Source of the DNA: Virgibacillus_R byunsanensis
GTDB taxonomy: Bacteria > Bacillota > Bacilli > Bacillales > Amphibacillaceae
DNA: 64,000 bases
Direction: 5' to 3'
NCBI RefSeq assembly: GCF_042675965.1
Contig: NZ_JBHTKJ010000011.1
Coordinates: forward strand, 22,817-86,816
This document shows, in pieces, positions 33,163 to 42,025 of the stretch (its first letter is position 1; the number at the start of each line of letters is the position of its first letter). A program made the translations under genes and the position numbers. The notes beneath the pieces are model-generated. The model worked only from the letters and a program-made list of their open reading frames with translations. It had not been told where the DNA came from and made no database searches.

Positions 33163-34575
33163 ATGCAAATTCATGTTGTAGCACGTGGTGAATCTTTGTG
33201 GCGTATTGCCCAACGTTATGGTACGGATATAAACCAAATTGTATTAGTTAATCAGCTAGCTAATGCTAATCTTTTAGTGATTGGTCAAACACTAGTTATT
33301 CCTGAACCTAATCGTGAATATGTTATTCAAGCAGGTGATAATTTATGGTCTGTTGCCCAGCGTTTTGGTGTAACAGTTCAAGAGCTTGCAGACGCTAATA
33401 ACATAAATAATCCATCCCTGATTTACGTTGGTGAAATGCTAATAATCCCTTATTTTCCGCACACAATTCAACCTGGAGAAACCTTATGGTTGATAGCTCA
33501 GCGTTATGGCGTAACCATTAATCAAATTGTTCAAGTTAATAATATCGCAAATCCTTCTCTAATAAATCAAGGTCAGACAATAAGAATACCTACCCCGGAT
33601 AGACCTGTCATAGAAATAAATGCATATACCACACGCGTTCGAGAAGAAGGAAGGCAAGAAGTGTTGGCATTAGGAAGAAACTTTACGTATCTTTCGCCAT
33701 TCACGTACAGTATTAATGCTGATGGAACGATTACAGAAATGCGGGAAGCCCCTGTGTTAGAAGCGACTCAGGCTACTAATACTGCACCACTGCTTGTGTT
33801 AACTAACTTTGTGGAAGGGGGATTTGACTCTGATATAGCAGCTATTATTCTTCGAGATGCGAATTTACAAGAAATAGTGATAACGAATCTGCTAGAAAAA
33901 ATGAGATCTAAAGGTTATACAGGTTTAAACATTGATTTTGAATATGTGTACCCTGCAGACCGTGAGAATTATAATTCTTTTTTACGTCGAGTGGTCGCCC
34001 GTTTACGTCCAGAAGGGTTCACTGTTTCTACAGCACTAGCACCTAAGATTAGGGGTGATCAACCAGGACTGCTTTATGAAGCCCATGATTATCCGGCCCA
34101 TGGGGAAATTGTGGACTTTGTTGTACTCATGACATATGAATGGGGTTGGGCTGGGGGAAGGCCTTGGGCAATTGCACCAATTAGCGAGGTTCGTAAAGTA
34201 CTAGATTATGCTGTAACTGTTATTCCTAGAAATAAAATATTGATGGGAATACCATTGTACGGAAGAGATTGGAGAATACCTTGGGAAGAAGGAACTAGAG
34301 CAAGAACTGTCAGCCCACAGGAAGCAGTACAGCTAGCGACAAGCTATGGGGTGGCAATTGAATATGATGACACGTATCAATCACCGTTCTTTCGCTATGT
34401 TGACGAAACTTCTCAAGAACATGAAGTTTGGTTTGAAGATGCAAGGAGCATGCGGGCTAAATATGACACTGTAATAGAGTATAGATTGAGAGGGGCAAGC
34501 TACTGGGTTTTGGGCATTCCATTTCCCCAAAATTGGCCAGTACTGCAAAATAATTTTACCGTTAGACAATTTTAA
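33163..34575 (+). CDS. LysM-GH18 spore cortex-lytic N-acetylglucosaminidase (SleL/YaaH-like)
   Basis: A 470-residue protein. Three LysM repeats occupy about residues 2-47, 51-96 and 98-144, each starting with a YVIQAGDNLW-type pattern and ending with a hydrophobic IPxP. The remaining 320 residues are a GH18 domain with the catalytic motif GLNIDFEYV (Glu as acid). SleL/YaaH normally has two LysM repeats, so this one has an extra module. It degrades spore cortex fragments in germination and has no signal peptide, in line with loading onto forespores. It ends with a terminator. Confidence 0.88.
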   Translation: MQIHVVARGESLWRIAQRYGTDINQIVLVNQLANANLLVIGQTLVIPEPNREYVIQAGDNLWSVAQRFGVTVQELADANNINNPSLIYVGEMLIIPYFPHTIQPGETLWLIAQRYGVTINQIVQVNNIANPSLINQGQTIRIPTPDRPVIEINAYTTRVREEGRQEVLALGRNFTYLSPFTYSINADGTITEMREAPVLEATQATNTAPLLVLTNFVEGGFDSDIAAIILRDANLQEIVITNLLEKMRSKGYTGLNIDFEYVYPADRENYNSFLRRVVARLRPEGFTVSTALAPKIRGDQPGLLYEAHDYPAHGEIVDFVVLMTYEWGWAGGRPWAIAPISEVRKVLDYAVTVIPRNKILMGIPLYGRDWRIPWEEGTRARTVSPQEAVQLATSYGVAIEYDDTYQSPFFRYVDETSQEHEVWFEDARSMRAKYDTVIEYRLRGASYWVLGIPFPQNWPVLQNNFTVRQF

Positions 34576-34591
34576 AATATGGACTATTTCC

Positions 34592-34633
34592 CACCTTTGA
34601 ACGGATATTGTTTCGTGTCAAAGGTGTTTTTTA
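34592..34633 (+). terminator. Terminator of the LysM-GH18 gene
   Basis: CACCTTTGA and TCAAAGGTG pair across a loop of about 17 bases and are followed by TTTTTT. Confidence 0.82.
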
Positions 34634-34638
34634 ATTTT

Positions 34639-34714
34639 TAGTAGATAGGAAAGTATAAAACTTTCTTATCTACATAAGTGCAACTAAGGCTTGGCGATAA
34701 GCCAAGTTTTCTAA
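34639..34714. repeat. Dispersed hairpin repeat, copy 3
   Basis: A compact copy in which the first hairpin is joined directly to CTTGGCGATAAGCCAAG, without the GCTTTCGCCATTAA stretch found in copy 2. It directly follows a terminator. Confidence 0.8.
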
Positions 34715-34730
34715 AAAAAGGATATTCATG

Positions 34731-34849
34731 AAGGTTCCAATAAAAATCGATAGCGCATTTTAATGGTAGTTGTTCTATTGATTGCACAAAAGGAGAATTG
34801 ACCTCAGTCTTAGAATACGGAGGAAATGAATATGTTGGCATCAACTTAT
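34731..34849 (+). pseudogene. Short gene remnant of unknown type
   Basis: Between two hairpin repeats a short coding-like stretch reads MKVPIKIDSAF in one frame and, after a shift, GELTSVLEYGGNEYVGINLFHE followed by TAG in another. It looks like the tail of a small gene that was broken. I cannot name the family. Confidence 0.35.
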
Positions 34850-34927
34850 TTCATGAATAGGGATTGGCAAACAAACCGTTAAGGGAGTTAGAGCTAGGTT
34901 TGCTGAAACAGCAGAGAATTTTTTATT

Positions 34928-35004
34928 TAGCAGATAAGAAAGTGTAAAACTTTCTTATCTGCATAAGTGCAACTAAGGCTTCCGCTATTAGCCAATTTTT
35001 CAAA
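34928..35004. repeat. Dispersed hairpin repeat, copy 4 (3' end shortened)
   Basis: The first hairpin (CAGATAAGAAAGTGTAAAACTT to TTCTTATCTGC) is intact; the second is reduced to GGCTTCCGCTATTAGCCAAT. Confidence 0.75.
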
Positions 35005-35093
35005 AAAATAAATCCTCTTCATATGTTGAGAAATTCTTTTTCGCCTGCAGTTATCTAACACAGCAGATCCAGATGTTAGTTATTTTTAAAAGA

Positions 35094-35130
35094 AGCCAGC
35101 TAGAACAGACCACATCTGTTTCGGTTGGCT
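35094..35130 (-). terminator. Terminator of the MFS gene
   Basis: On the minus strand AGCCA...ACAGA and TCTGT...TGGCT pair around a short loop and are followed by TCTTTTAAAAA. Confidence 0.65.
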
Positions 35131-36338
35131 ACCTTTTTCGTAATAATGATCTCTTCTCACGTATAAGATCTACCTGTGCAAAAAGAATTGTATAGACTAC
35201 GGTAAATAAAATATAGGTGACTCCAACGATAAAACTTAACATTCTTGGTTCAAACACTTCTAAAAGAAATCCTCCTACCCCCATGGAGATCCCTAATGTG
35301 GTGTTGGAAATCATGGCAGTCAAGCCGAAAAATGCTCCCTGTTTTGATTTTGGGACGACTTTCATAATGATCGTGCTCAAACAAATATTGCTAATCCCTC
35401 CAACGAACGTGATAAATAAAACAGTTAGAAGAGCGAGTGAAAAGGTGGGGACTATACTTAACAGAACGTGTCCAATACCTTCTAGTGCTATAAATAAAAC
35501 AATCAGAGTTAGCAGTTTTCGTTTAAGCAAATTAGAAAAGAAAGAGCTTAGAATAAATCCTAATCCAAGGAAAGCATAAATAAATCCAACACCTATTTCT
35601 CCCATATGAAAAACATCAAGCGCATAAACACTCATCAATACATTATCTATCCCGTTAGCAAGCGGCATCGTAAACTCAATTATGATAAAAGCGATTAAAG
35701 CAGAAGATCCCATAATCAGACTTCGAGTTGATGAGGCATGTTGTGTGGGTTTAATGGGATTAATCGCATTTGAATTTGCTGTAGGAATCGTCATCCTTGA
35801 TAAAAATAAGGCGGAAAATACAAATGACAAACTATCTAACACAAACGGAACATGTAAACCAAATGTATAGGAAATAATCCCTCCAGTACTTGAACCGACA
35901 ACAAGAACCACCCCAACCATTATTTGCTCTATGGCATTTACGTAAAGTATCCGATCCTGCTTCACTAAAGCAGGAATAGAAGACATTCTTGCGGGTGCAT
36001 ATAACGCTTCCCCGGTTGCCAAGCAGAATGCGCTCATATAGACAATCCATACCTGTTCTGGCCCTTGTACAAGCATTGGAGAGAGAGCAAAGGGAACCCT
36101 AATAAGATCAACTGTTATAAGTAATTTATGCTTTGAAAACCGGTCTGCCAGTATACCACCAATGGGTGCTAGTATTAAAAAAGGCGCCATTCGAATGGCA
36201 AAAAGTATTCCAATTGCGAGAGCAGACCCGGTAATTTGGTAAAGTAGGGTAAGGATCGCAACTTGAGTGAATCTATTCCCAATTCCACTTATAGTACCAG
36301 CCCAGAATAATTTTCGATAACTTTTTTCTTGTTTCCAT
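35129..36338 (-). pseudogene. MFS transporter with broken 5' end (frameshift)
   Basis: The intact frame from ATG 36190 encodes 353 residues of a major facilitator protein of the macrolide-efflux (MefA-like) type (LAPIGGILADRFSKHKLLI, ATGEALYAPARMSSIPALV). Coding similarity continues upstream in the same frame (WAGTISGIGNRFTQVAILTLLYQ, the first helix) as far as about 36333, but no ATG, GTG or TTG exists there. The ATG at 36338 is in another frame; removing one base of the A6 run (36322-36327 on this strand's complement) would join it to the main frame, giving about 403 residues. It is either a real inactivating mutation, a switchable homopolymer or a sequencing error. A TCTAATTAG operator lies just upstream. 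Confidence 0.72.
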
Positions 36339-36396
36339 ACCTTTCAATTATTCATATGTGTTCACAACCTTATACAACAACCTAATTTAATAATCA

Positions 36397-36406
36397 TCTA
36401 ATTAGT
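36397..36406. promoter_or_regulatory. TCTAATTAG operator upstream of the MFS gene
   Basis: ATCTAATTAGT at 36396-36406 matches the two palindromes in front of the ArsR-type regulator gene (37061-37087) and lies between that gene and the MFS gene it probably controls. Confidence 0.55.
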
Positions 36407-36463
36407 TTCGGGGAAGAAAACGTTGACTTCACTCATAAAGCCAACGTTGCATTGTGCATAGCT

Positions 36464-37036
36464 CTAAATCAACCACAGTTCCTTTGGGTTCATTTCATAC
36501 TCACCAGCTTGTCGGTTCATAAATTGACACATAATAAACTCGCGTCGAATTGTTGCGAAATCTTCATGGAATTGCTTGATGTACTCATTAATTTCTCTTT
36601 CCTGATAGATTCGCCCTATTTGTAATCCTTTTACAAGGTGTTCCAAGATAATAAGTTTTTTCTTCCGTTGTGCTGGGAGTGATTTCAGACTTCCATCTTC
36701 TAAAAAGAAATTATGAATGACCTTGTACTTTTCTTCATCTGTAACCTCAAATGAATTCAGATCTTTCTTACCCCCAATTCGTAAAATCGCCTGAGTCATC
36801 AGTTCTAGCTTGTTCTCGTTTAAATGAAAATAGATGGTGTTTTTGTCCCGACGTTGATAGATGACATCAATTTCTCTTAATTTGGTAATATGGTATGAGA
36901 TAGTAGGAGGTGTTAATCCTAATTTCCCTGAAATTGCCTGCCCATGTAATGGACCATCTTTTAGTAATGCAATAATTTGAATTCTCGTTTTATCCCCAAC
37001 TGTTTTATGAAAATTAACGATGCGGTTTAATTGCAT
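36464..37036 (-). CDS. ArsR-type regulator with C-terminal DUF2087 domain
   Basis: A 190-residue DNA-binding protein. Residues about 10-80 form an ArsR winged helix (VGDKTRIQIIALLKDGPLHGQ, LTPPTISYHITKLREIDVIYQRR). The C-terminal part is DUF2087: LPAQRKKKLIILEHLVKGLQIGRIYQEREINEYIKQF is the family's repeated pattern, given here as landmarks LPAQRKKK and YQEREINEYI. It precedes the MFS gene in the same direction. Palindromes TCTAATTAGA before both genes suggest that it controls itself and the transporter. Confidence 0.85.
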   Translation of the reverse strand: MQLNRIVNFHKTVGDKTRIQIIALLKDGPLHGQAISGKLGLTPPTISYHITKLREIDVIYQRRDKNTIYFHLNENKLELMTQAILRIGGKKDLNSFEVTDEEKYKVIHNFFLEDGSLKSLPAQRKKKLIILEHLVKGLQIGRIYQEREINEYIKQFHEDFATIRREFIMCQFMNRQAGEYEMNPKELWLI

Positions 37037-37060
37037 ATAATTATATCCCTCCTAAAATCA

Positions 37061-37087
37061 TCTAATTAGATTATAGTCTAATTAGAT
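37061..37087. promoter_or_regulatory. Twin TCTAATTAGA operators of the ArsR-DUF2087 gene
   Basis: Two identical ten-base palindromes TCTAATTAGA at 37061-37070 and 37078-37087 (17 bases centre to centre) lie 25-50 bases before the regulator start codon. A third related site is at 36397. Confidence 0.6.
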
Positions 37088-37198
37088 AGATATCTCAATA
37101 GGTTAAAAATTCTTATGAATAATGTGGGTGAATCGTGGAAGTATAGTGTTGTGCATGAGAAAGTGACGGCACAATATATGAATTTAAGGAGGATTGTA

Positions 37199-37696
37199 AT
37201 GGGAATTTTAAGTGGAAATCCAACCAATGAACCAATGCATTATGGAGAAGTATTTGGAACTTGGTCATATTTATTGGCTGCAAAAGGAATGATTGGAGGC
37301 TACCAAGTCTTCCTTAACCACACGGGAGATAGTGACTTACATAGGTTGATTGAAGAAGCTATCCACGAAGGACAGCAAGGAATTAAAGATGTGGAAACAT
37401 TACTAAAAGAAAATGGAGTGGGGTTACCTCCAGCACCTCCAGAAAGGCCTAATGCTCAACAGGAAAAAATACCAGTGGGAGCACGTTTTCAGGATCCGGA
37501 AATTTCTGCAGCTGTTTCTAAGGATCTTGCAGCAGGTCTAGTTGTATGTAGTCAAATTATTGGACAGTCAACTCGCGAAGATATTGCTATGAAGTTTGGA
37601 CAAATGCATGTACAAAAAGCAAATCTCGGTGCGAAATTTCTTCGTCTCAACAAAGAAAAAGGATGGTTAGTTGTTCCACCTCTACACCAAAATTAG
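37199..37696 (+). CDS. DUF3231 family protein
   Basis: A 165-residue helical protein beginning MGILSGNPTNEPMHYGEVFG, the DUF3231 pattern, with the typical HLIEEAIHEGQQGIKDVE-like segment and an internal QEKIPVGARFQDPEIS. ATG 37199 follows AAGGAGGAT by three to four bases; the frame extends upstream to 37115 without a ribosome site. DUF3231 proteins are ferritin-like four-helix bundles found mainly in spore formers and may be spore-related. A terminator follows. Confidence 0.82.
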   Translation: MGILSGNPTNEPMHYGEVFGTWSYLLAAKGMIGGYQVFLNHTGDSDLHRLIEEAIHEGQQGIKDVETLLKENGVGLPPAPPERPNAQQEKIPVGARFQDPEISAAVSKDLAAGLVVCSQIIGQSTREDIAMKFGQMHVQKANLGAKFLRLNKEKGWLVVPPLHQN

Positions 37697-37729
37697 TAGA
37701 TAAAATAATAAGCGAAAGTAGATCGTATA

Positions 37730-37762
37730 AAAACCACCATAATAATTAGGGTGGTTTTTTAG
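37730..37762 (+). terminator. Terminator of the DUF3231 gene
   Basis: AAAACCACC and GGTGGTTTT pair across a 13-base AT-rich loop, running into TTTTTT. Confidence 0.85.
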
Positions 37763-37823
37763 TCATTTTTTGTTATTATTAGTAGTAGAAAAATCAAAAA
37801 TAATAATAACAACAGGTGATGAA

Positions 37824-38324
37824 ATGGAAGCAAAAATCGTAATTGATGAAATGGTAGCAAAAGACTGGGGACAAGTACGTGATATTTATATAGAAGGCAT
37901 TAACACGGGAAATGCCACATTTGACACAGAAGCACCAAGCTGGGAAAAATGGAACAACGTTCATAGAGAGACATGCAGGTTAGTTGCACGTGACGGTGAA
38001 AACGTAATTGGTTGGGCTGCGTTAAGCTCAGTATCCAGTAAAAAAGCGTACGATGGTGTAGCGGAAGTAAGTATATACTTGAGCGGAGATAGTACTGGTA
38101 GAGGTATTGGTAGTAAGTTATTAAAAGCATTAATAGAAACAAGCGAAGCGAATGGGTTTTGGACTCTACAATCAGGGATCTTCCCTGAGAATAAATCCAG
38201 TATTACGTTACATAAGAATTTTGACTTTACCGAAGTGGGTGTTAGAAAACGGGTTGGACAATTACATGGTGTATGGCGTGATGTAGTTATGTTAGAGAGA
38301 AGGAGTAGTATTGTAGGAGTATAA
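37824..38324 (+). CDS. GNAT acetyltransferase, phosphinothricin/methionine sulfoximine N-acetyltransferase-like
   Basis: A 166-residue acetyltransferase. It has the family features IYIEGINTGNATFDTEAPSW, the acetyl-CoA site GRGIGSKLLKALIE and the late FTEVGVRKRVGQLHGVWRDVVMLERR, split here into landmarks GVRKRVGQ and WRDVVMLERR. Such enzymes detoxify methionine sulfone/sulfoximine or phosphinothricin-like amino acids. ATG 37824 is chosen for its AGGTGATG ribosome site; the open frame begins earlier at 37770. Confidence 0.85.
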   Translation: MEAKIVIDEMVAKDWGQVRDIYIEGINTGNATFDTEAPSWEKWNNVHRETCRLVARDGENVIGWAALSSVSSKKAYDGVAEVSIYLSGDSTGRGIGSKLLKALIETSEANGFWTLQSGIFPENKSSITLHKNFDFTEVGVRKRVGQLHGVWRDVVMLERRSSIVGV

Positions 38325-38333
38325 ACTTTCTCC

Positions 38334-38777
38334 TCATACTCCCTCAATAGTTTTTCTGAAGAGTTCCCTAAACTTCATTTTATCTTCTGCAGTAAAAGGC
38401 TTTGGACCTTTCGTGCGTTTACCACTTCGTCTTGCCATCGCGCTGGCATATCGCGTTTCCAACAGAAGATCGATGTTTTCCTGGGTATACACAAAGCCTT
38501 TATGATGAAGCACTGTGCACCCCTTTGATAATCCTAATGAAGCTAGACCATAATCCTGTGTAATAATAAGATCGCCCTTTTGTGCTAACTTCATAATGCG
38601 ATAATCCGCAGCATCTGCTCCAGCATCCACATATATTGTCTCCACACCAGGTGCTGGCTCTTCATTTGTAAAATGGGAAAAGCTTTGCACAAGAACTACT
38701 GGTAAATCTAACTTTGATGACTCCTTTATAACAATATCTTTTACCGGACAAGCATCCGCATCCACGTATATCTTCAT
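38334..38777 (-). CDS. YaiI/YqxD family protein (UPF0178)
   Basis: A 147-residue protein starting MKIYVDADACPVKDIVI, the UPF0178 signature, with VDAGADAADYRIMKLA and ITQDYGLAS further on. These residues form a PIN/NYN-like nuclease-type fold, and the family is thought to include RNA-processing enzymes, but no activity is proven. It converges with the acetyltransferase gene; the stops are only nine bases apart. Confidence 0.88.
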   Translation of the reverse strand: MKIYVDADACPVKDIVIKESSKLDLPVVLVQSFSHFTNEEPAPGVETIYVDAGADAADYRIMKLAQKGDLIITQDYGLASLGLSKGCTVLHHKGFVYTQENIDLLLETRYASAMARRSGKRTKGPKPFTAEDKMKFRELFRKTIEGV

Positions 38778-39156
38778 AATTATTCTCCCAATAAAAATAA
38801 ATTTCTTTCATTTTATCTAATAGGATAGAGTGGCTTTTGTCAAGTAAGTAAAATGTTTCTTGTTATTCCTTTGGAAAAATCGTTTTAGAGGAAAACTAGC
38901 ATTTAAATTATCTAATCCATTTTCTAAAACTTACTTCGATTGAATTGAACCAATCGAAGTAACACCTGAAGACGAGGTGCAATTCATTACAATTCTTTCC
39001 ACAGACCGGGCTGATGGAGATAATGAAGTGTTAAAAAATAAAAAGTTCCAGGTTAAATGCAGAGCAAAATATGGATGTAAATTGCCGGTAAATATCGGAA
39101 AAAATAAGAAGCTTGGTAAGTATATATTACTTATCCAAGCTTCATACGTTTAGCAA
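38778..39156. other. 379-base intergenic region with hairpin and orphan open frame
   Basis: An 11-bp perfect inverted repeat TACTTCGATTG / CAATCGAAGTA spans 38933-38962. After it an open frame without a start codon runs from 38944 to the TAG at 39151-39153 (landmarks IEVTPEDEVQFITILS and CRAKYGCKLPVNIG). It looks like the end of a lost gene, but I cannot name it. The terminator of the DUF2512 gene overlaps its end. Confidence 0.45.
39108..39143 (-). terminator. Terminator of the DUF2512 gene
   Basis: AAGCTTGG(T)AAGTA pairs with TACTTATCCAAGCTT; on the minus strand the stem is followed by CTTATTTTTTCC. Confidence 0.7.
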
Positions 39157-39612
39157 TTACTTATCAGTATGGGGATCATCCAGTTTCTTTTTGCTAAGTG
39201 TTTGTGTATCATTATCTTCTGCGAATTCCGTCTGTAAATCATTGATAGAATGTCTATCTTCAGGTGTTTCTTTAAACCTGTTAGCAATATAACCATGAAT
39301 AAATGGTTCGCTGCATGTAATAAGGAAAGCAGATATAATAGAAAGGGTTACAATAGGGATATTTCCCTCTATAAAAACGATTCCCAATACCCAAAGTGAT
39401 ACGAATGATAAAGCAAAATCTGAGACGGTTGCTGTTACATTACCGAATTTCCGTAGTATAAACATATCACCTACAAGATAAGCAACTCCGGTAGTTAACA
39501 AACTTATCCAAAACAAGTTATACAAATTAGCATTATGAAAAATACCAAATATAGCGAAAACCGTAAAGGAAATTACGATAAACTTTAGAACGAGTACCTT
39601 AACATGATCCAT
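39157..39612 (-). CDS. DUF2512 family membrane protein (YndM-like)
   Basis: A 151-residue protein with four helices and an acidic, polar C-terminal tail. The N-terminal part and LLTTGVAYLVGDMFILRKFGN match the DUF2512/YndM pattern. Members are found in spore formers; the role is unknown. Transcribed alone, ended by the hairpin at 39108-39143. Confidence 0.82.
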   Translation of the reverse strand: MDHVKVLVLKFIVISFTVFAIFGIFHNANLYNLFWISLLTTGVAYLVGDMFILRKFGNVTATVSDFALSFVSLWVLGIVFIEGNIPIVTLSIISAFLITCSEPFIHGYIANRFKETPEDRHSINDLQTEFAEDNDTQTLSKKKLDDPHTDK

Positions 39613-39743
39613 AGTATAATCTTCCTCTCCTTTTCATTTTGAATGTAGTATTTGTCTAATCGAACTAAATTATGACGTTTTTTATATAAGGTGCACGAAA
39701 TCGATAACCATGCGATAATGGGGGAAAATCAAGTTAGGATGAA

Positions 39744-40943
39744 ATGATGAGTACTATAGTTGATTTAAAAGTGAAAATGGACCATATAAATCAATACGAA
39801 AATGGCTATCCACTGATCAGTAAAGATTCGATACTAAACGCTAATGATTTAACAAATGAGGGGACTATTGTCCACTTACATAGTCAGAATGGACAATTTA
39901 TTGCAAAAGGTTACTATGGGAAACAAAATAAAGGGCTGGGGTGGGTCTTAACGCAGAAAAAGGGTGTAAAAATTGACTTTACTTTTTTCCGTGACAAGAT
40001 ACTAACAGCTATAAATAAAAGACAAGCTTTCTACAAAGATGAAACTACCAATGCGTTTCGCGTTTTTAACGGGGAAGGTGATGGTATTGGTGGTTTAACG
40101 ATTGATTATTTTGATGGGTTTTATTTAATCACCTGGTACAGTGAAGGGATCTATACATTTAAGGATAAAGTTATTCGAGTGCTGGATGAATTAGGAGATT
40201 ACAAAGGAATTTATGAAAAGAAACGTTTCGATACGAAGGGTACATATATCGATGATGATGATTTCGTAAAAGGTGAGCGTGGTGAATTTCCAATTATCGT
40301 ACAGGAAAATGGAATGAATTATGCTGTTTACTTAAATGATGGAGCAATGGTTGGGATATTCCTGGATCAGCGTGATGTAAGAAAAGTAATTCGGGATACA
40401 TATGCTGAAGGGAAAAATGTGCTGAACACATTTTCATATACAGGTGCGTTCTCAGTAGCGGCAGCTCTTGGCGGGTCGAAAAAAACGACAAGTGTGGATC
40501 TTGCGAAACGCAGTAAAAGTAAGACCATCGAGCAGTTCAGTGTTAATGGAATTGATTATGAACAGCAGGATATTATCGTGATGGATGTCTTTGACTATTT
40601 TAAATATGCGAAGCGCAAAGAATTGACGTTTGATTTAGTTATTCTCGACCCACCTAGCTTTGCTCGATCCAAAAAACACACGTTCTCTACGGCCAAGGAC
40701 TATCCCGCACTGATTAAGGATTGTCTTGAAATCACAGAGAAAAATGGTGTTATCATTGCCTCGACAAATAATGCGACGTTTGGAATGAAGAAGTTTAAAA
40801 AATTTGCGGAGAAGGCATTTAAGGAAACGAACACAGCCTATAAGATTGTAGAAGAATTTTCGCTGCCAGCAGACTTTCAAGTGAACCGGAACTTCCCACA
40901 AGGTAATTATTTGAAAGTGTTGGTGCTAAAAAAATTAAATTAA
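39744..40943 (+). CDS. Class I rRNA methyltransferase (RlmI/RlmK-like)
   Basis: A 399-residue protein: an N-terminal PUA-like domain (about residues 1-80), a linker, then a Rossmann methyltransferase with the SAM motif VLNTFSYTGAFSVAAA and the catalytic-site motif LDPPSFARSK. The layout is that of the 23S rRNA cytosine-C5 methyltransferase RlmI and its Bacillus homologue YwbD. Start at ATG 39744 (ATG 39747 is equally possible). It precedes the DUF3900 gene by 30 bases. Confidence 0.9.
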   Translation: MMSTIVDLKVKMDHINQYENGYPLISKDSILNANDLTNEGTIVHLHSQNGQFIAKGYYGKQNKGLGWVLTQKKGVKIDFTFFRDKILTAINKRQAFYKDETTNAFRVFNGEGDGIGGLTIDYFDGFYLITWYSEGIYTFKDKVIRVLDELGDYKGIYEKKRFDTKGTYIDDDDFVKGERGEFPIIVQENGMNYAVYLNDGAMVGIFLDQRDVRKVIRDTYAEGKNVLNTFSYTGAFSVAAALGGSKKTTSVDLAKRSKSKTIEQFSVNGIDYEQQDIIVMDVFDYFKYAKRKELTFDLVILDPPSFARSKKHTFSTAKDYPALIKDCLEITEKNGVIIASTNNATFGMKKFKKFAEKAFKETNTAYKIVEEFSLPADFQVNRNFPQGNYLKVLVLKKLN

Positions 40944-40973
40944 GTTATATATCAAGAAAAGACAGGTGATACG

Positions 40974-42023
40974 ATGGATTTTGATATAAACCATTTATCT
41001 TTTTACCTTATACAGGTAGAAGATGACGATAAACGATATAAACATTTTCAAACCTTGGATAAGACAAGTTATCAACAAAATCCGATAAAAACATTTCTCG
41101 ACGGCGAATTAGCAAAGATTGTAAAACGAAAGGTCGACCGTCATGCAAAGTCGGAAGGCGCTCCAACAAAAATAGGTCGATTCATTGTCGAACCAGGTCA
41201 TGAACTTACATCGAATCCTAACTATAATTTATTCCATAAAGTACGTTACGCAGAATCAACAGAGGATTTTCGTAAGGCGGCAGATCAAGTTGCCCAAATG
41301 TATATCGATACAAGTGCGGTCCGTGGTGGAGCACTAATTGTGGCCTCAGCTAAGCTGACCAAGTTTTTTGACGATCCATTTATCTTTATTATGAAATGTG
41401 ACTTCGAACCGAAAGTTGCTAGTATAACGGATGAAGCAACATTAATTCATAATGTCGAAATGGCGATCACAACGAAAAATATGAAGTCGATTCAATACCC
41501 ATACATGCCAGAAGATGGAATGATGGATAGTAACGAAGTAAAGGTTCATCAGGCCTCTCATGCACGTTATTTTGAGGATTTTCTTAAATATGTCGAATAT
41601 GAAAAATCGATGCCTGAGATTGTGAAAACACAGGTTGTCGGAATGGTCCAAGAGCATATTAAGGAAACCTTCACAGAAGAAAGTGAAGAAAAAACACAAT
41701 TTGAAGAAGCGGTTGAAGAATGGGCTGCTACTCCTAAACGAGAAATTCAGGAGCGTTTGACGACAGAACAAGTGGTGGAAGCATCCTCTCAAATAGTGGA
41801 GCATGCACCTGAAGTAGAATTAAAAATGAAGCTAGATCATACGGCGATTAAGGGCTTACTATCTGATTTTGGTGACACACTACATTTAGCCAAGGTCAAT
41901 GGGAAATATGTCCTTGTCATTGAGGCGGATACAATCAGTTTTGAAAAAGGATTTTCGCCAATTGAATTTCATAAGCCAGACGATTTGCAGGAAGTAATTG
42001 GAAAAATAATAAATAAGGGCTAA
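40974..42023 (+). CDS. DUF3900 family protein
   Basis: A 349-residue soluble protein with the N-terminus MDFDINHLSFYLIQVE typical of DUF3900 and a central VRGGALIVASAKLTKFFDDPF segment. The middle acidic region (ETFTEESEEKTQFEEAVEEW) is probably coiled coil. It resembles nucleoid-associated proteins of the NdpA type in layout, but this is weak. Likely co-transcribed with the methyltransferase gene. Confidence 0.7.
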   Translation: MDFDINHLSFYLIQVEDDDKRYKHFQTLDKTSYQQNPIKTFLDGELAKIVKRKVDRHAKSEGAPTKIGRFIVEPGHELTSNPNYNLFHKVRYAESTEDFRKAADQVAQMYIDTSAVRGGALIVASAKLTKFFDDPFIFIMKCDFEPKVASITDEATLIHNVEMAITTKNMKSIQYPYMPEDGMMDSNEVKVHQASHARYFEDFLKYVEYEKSMPEIVKTQVVGMVQEHIKETFTEESEEKTQFEEAVEEWAATPKREIQERLTTEQVVEASSQIVEHAPEVELKMKLDHTAIKGLLSDFGDTLHLAKVNGKYVLVIEADTISFEKGFSPIEFHKPDDLQEVIGKIINKG

Positions 42024-42025
42024 CA

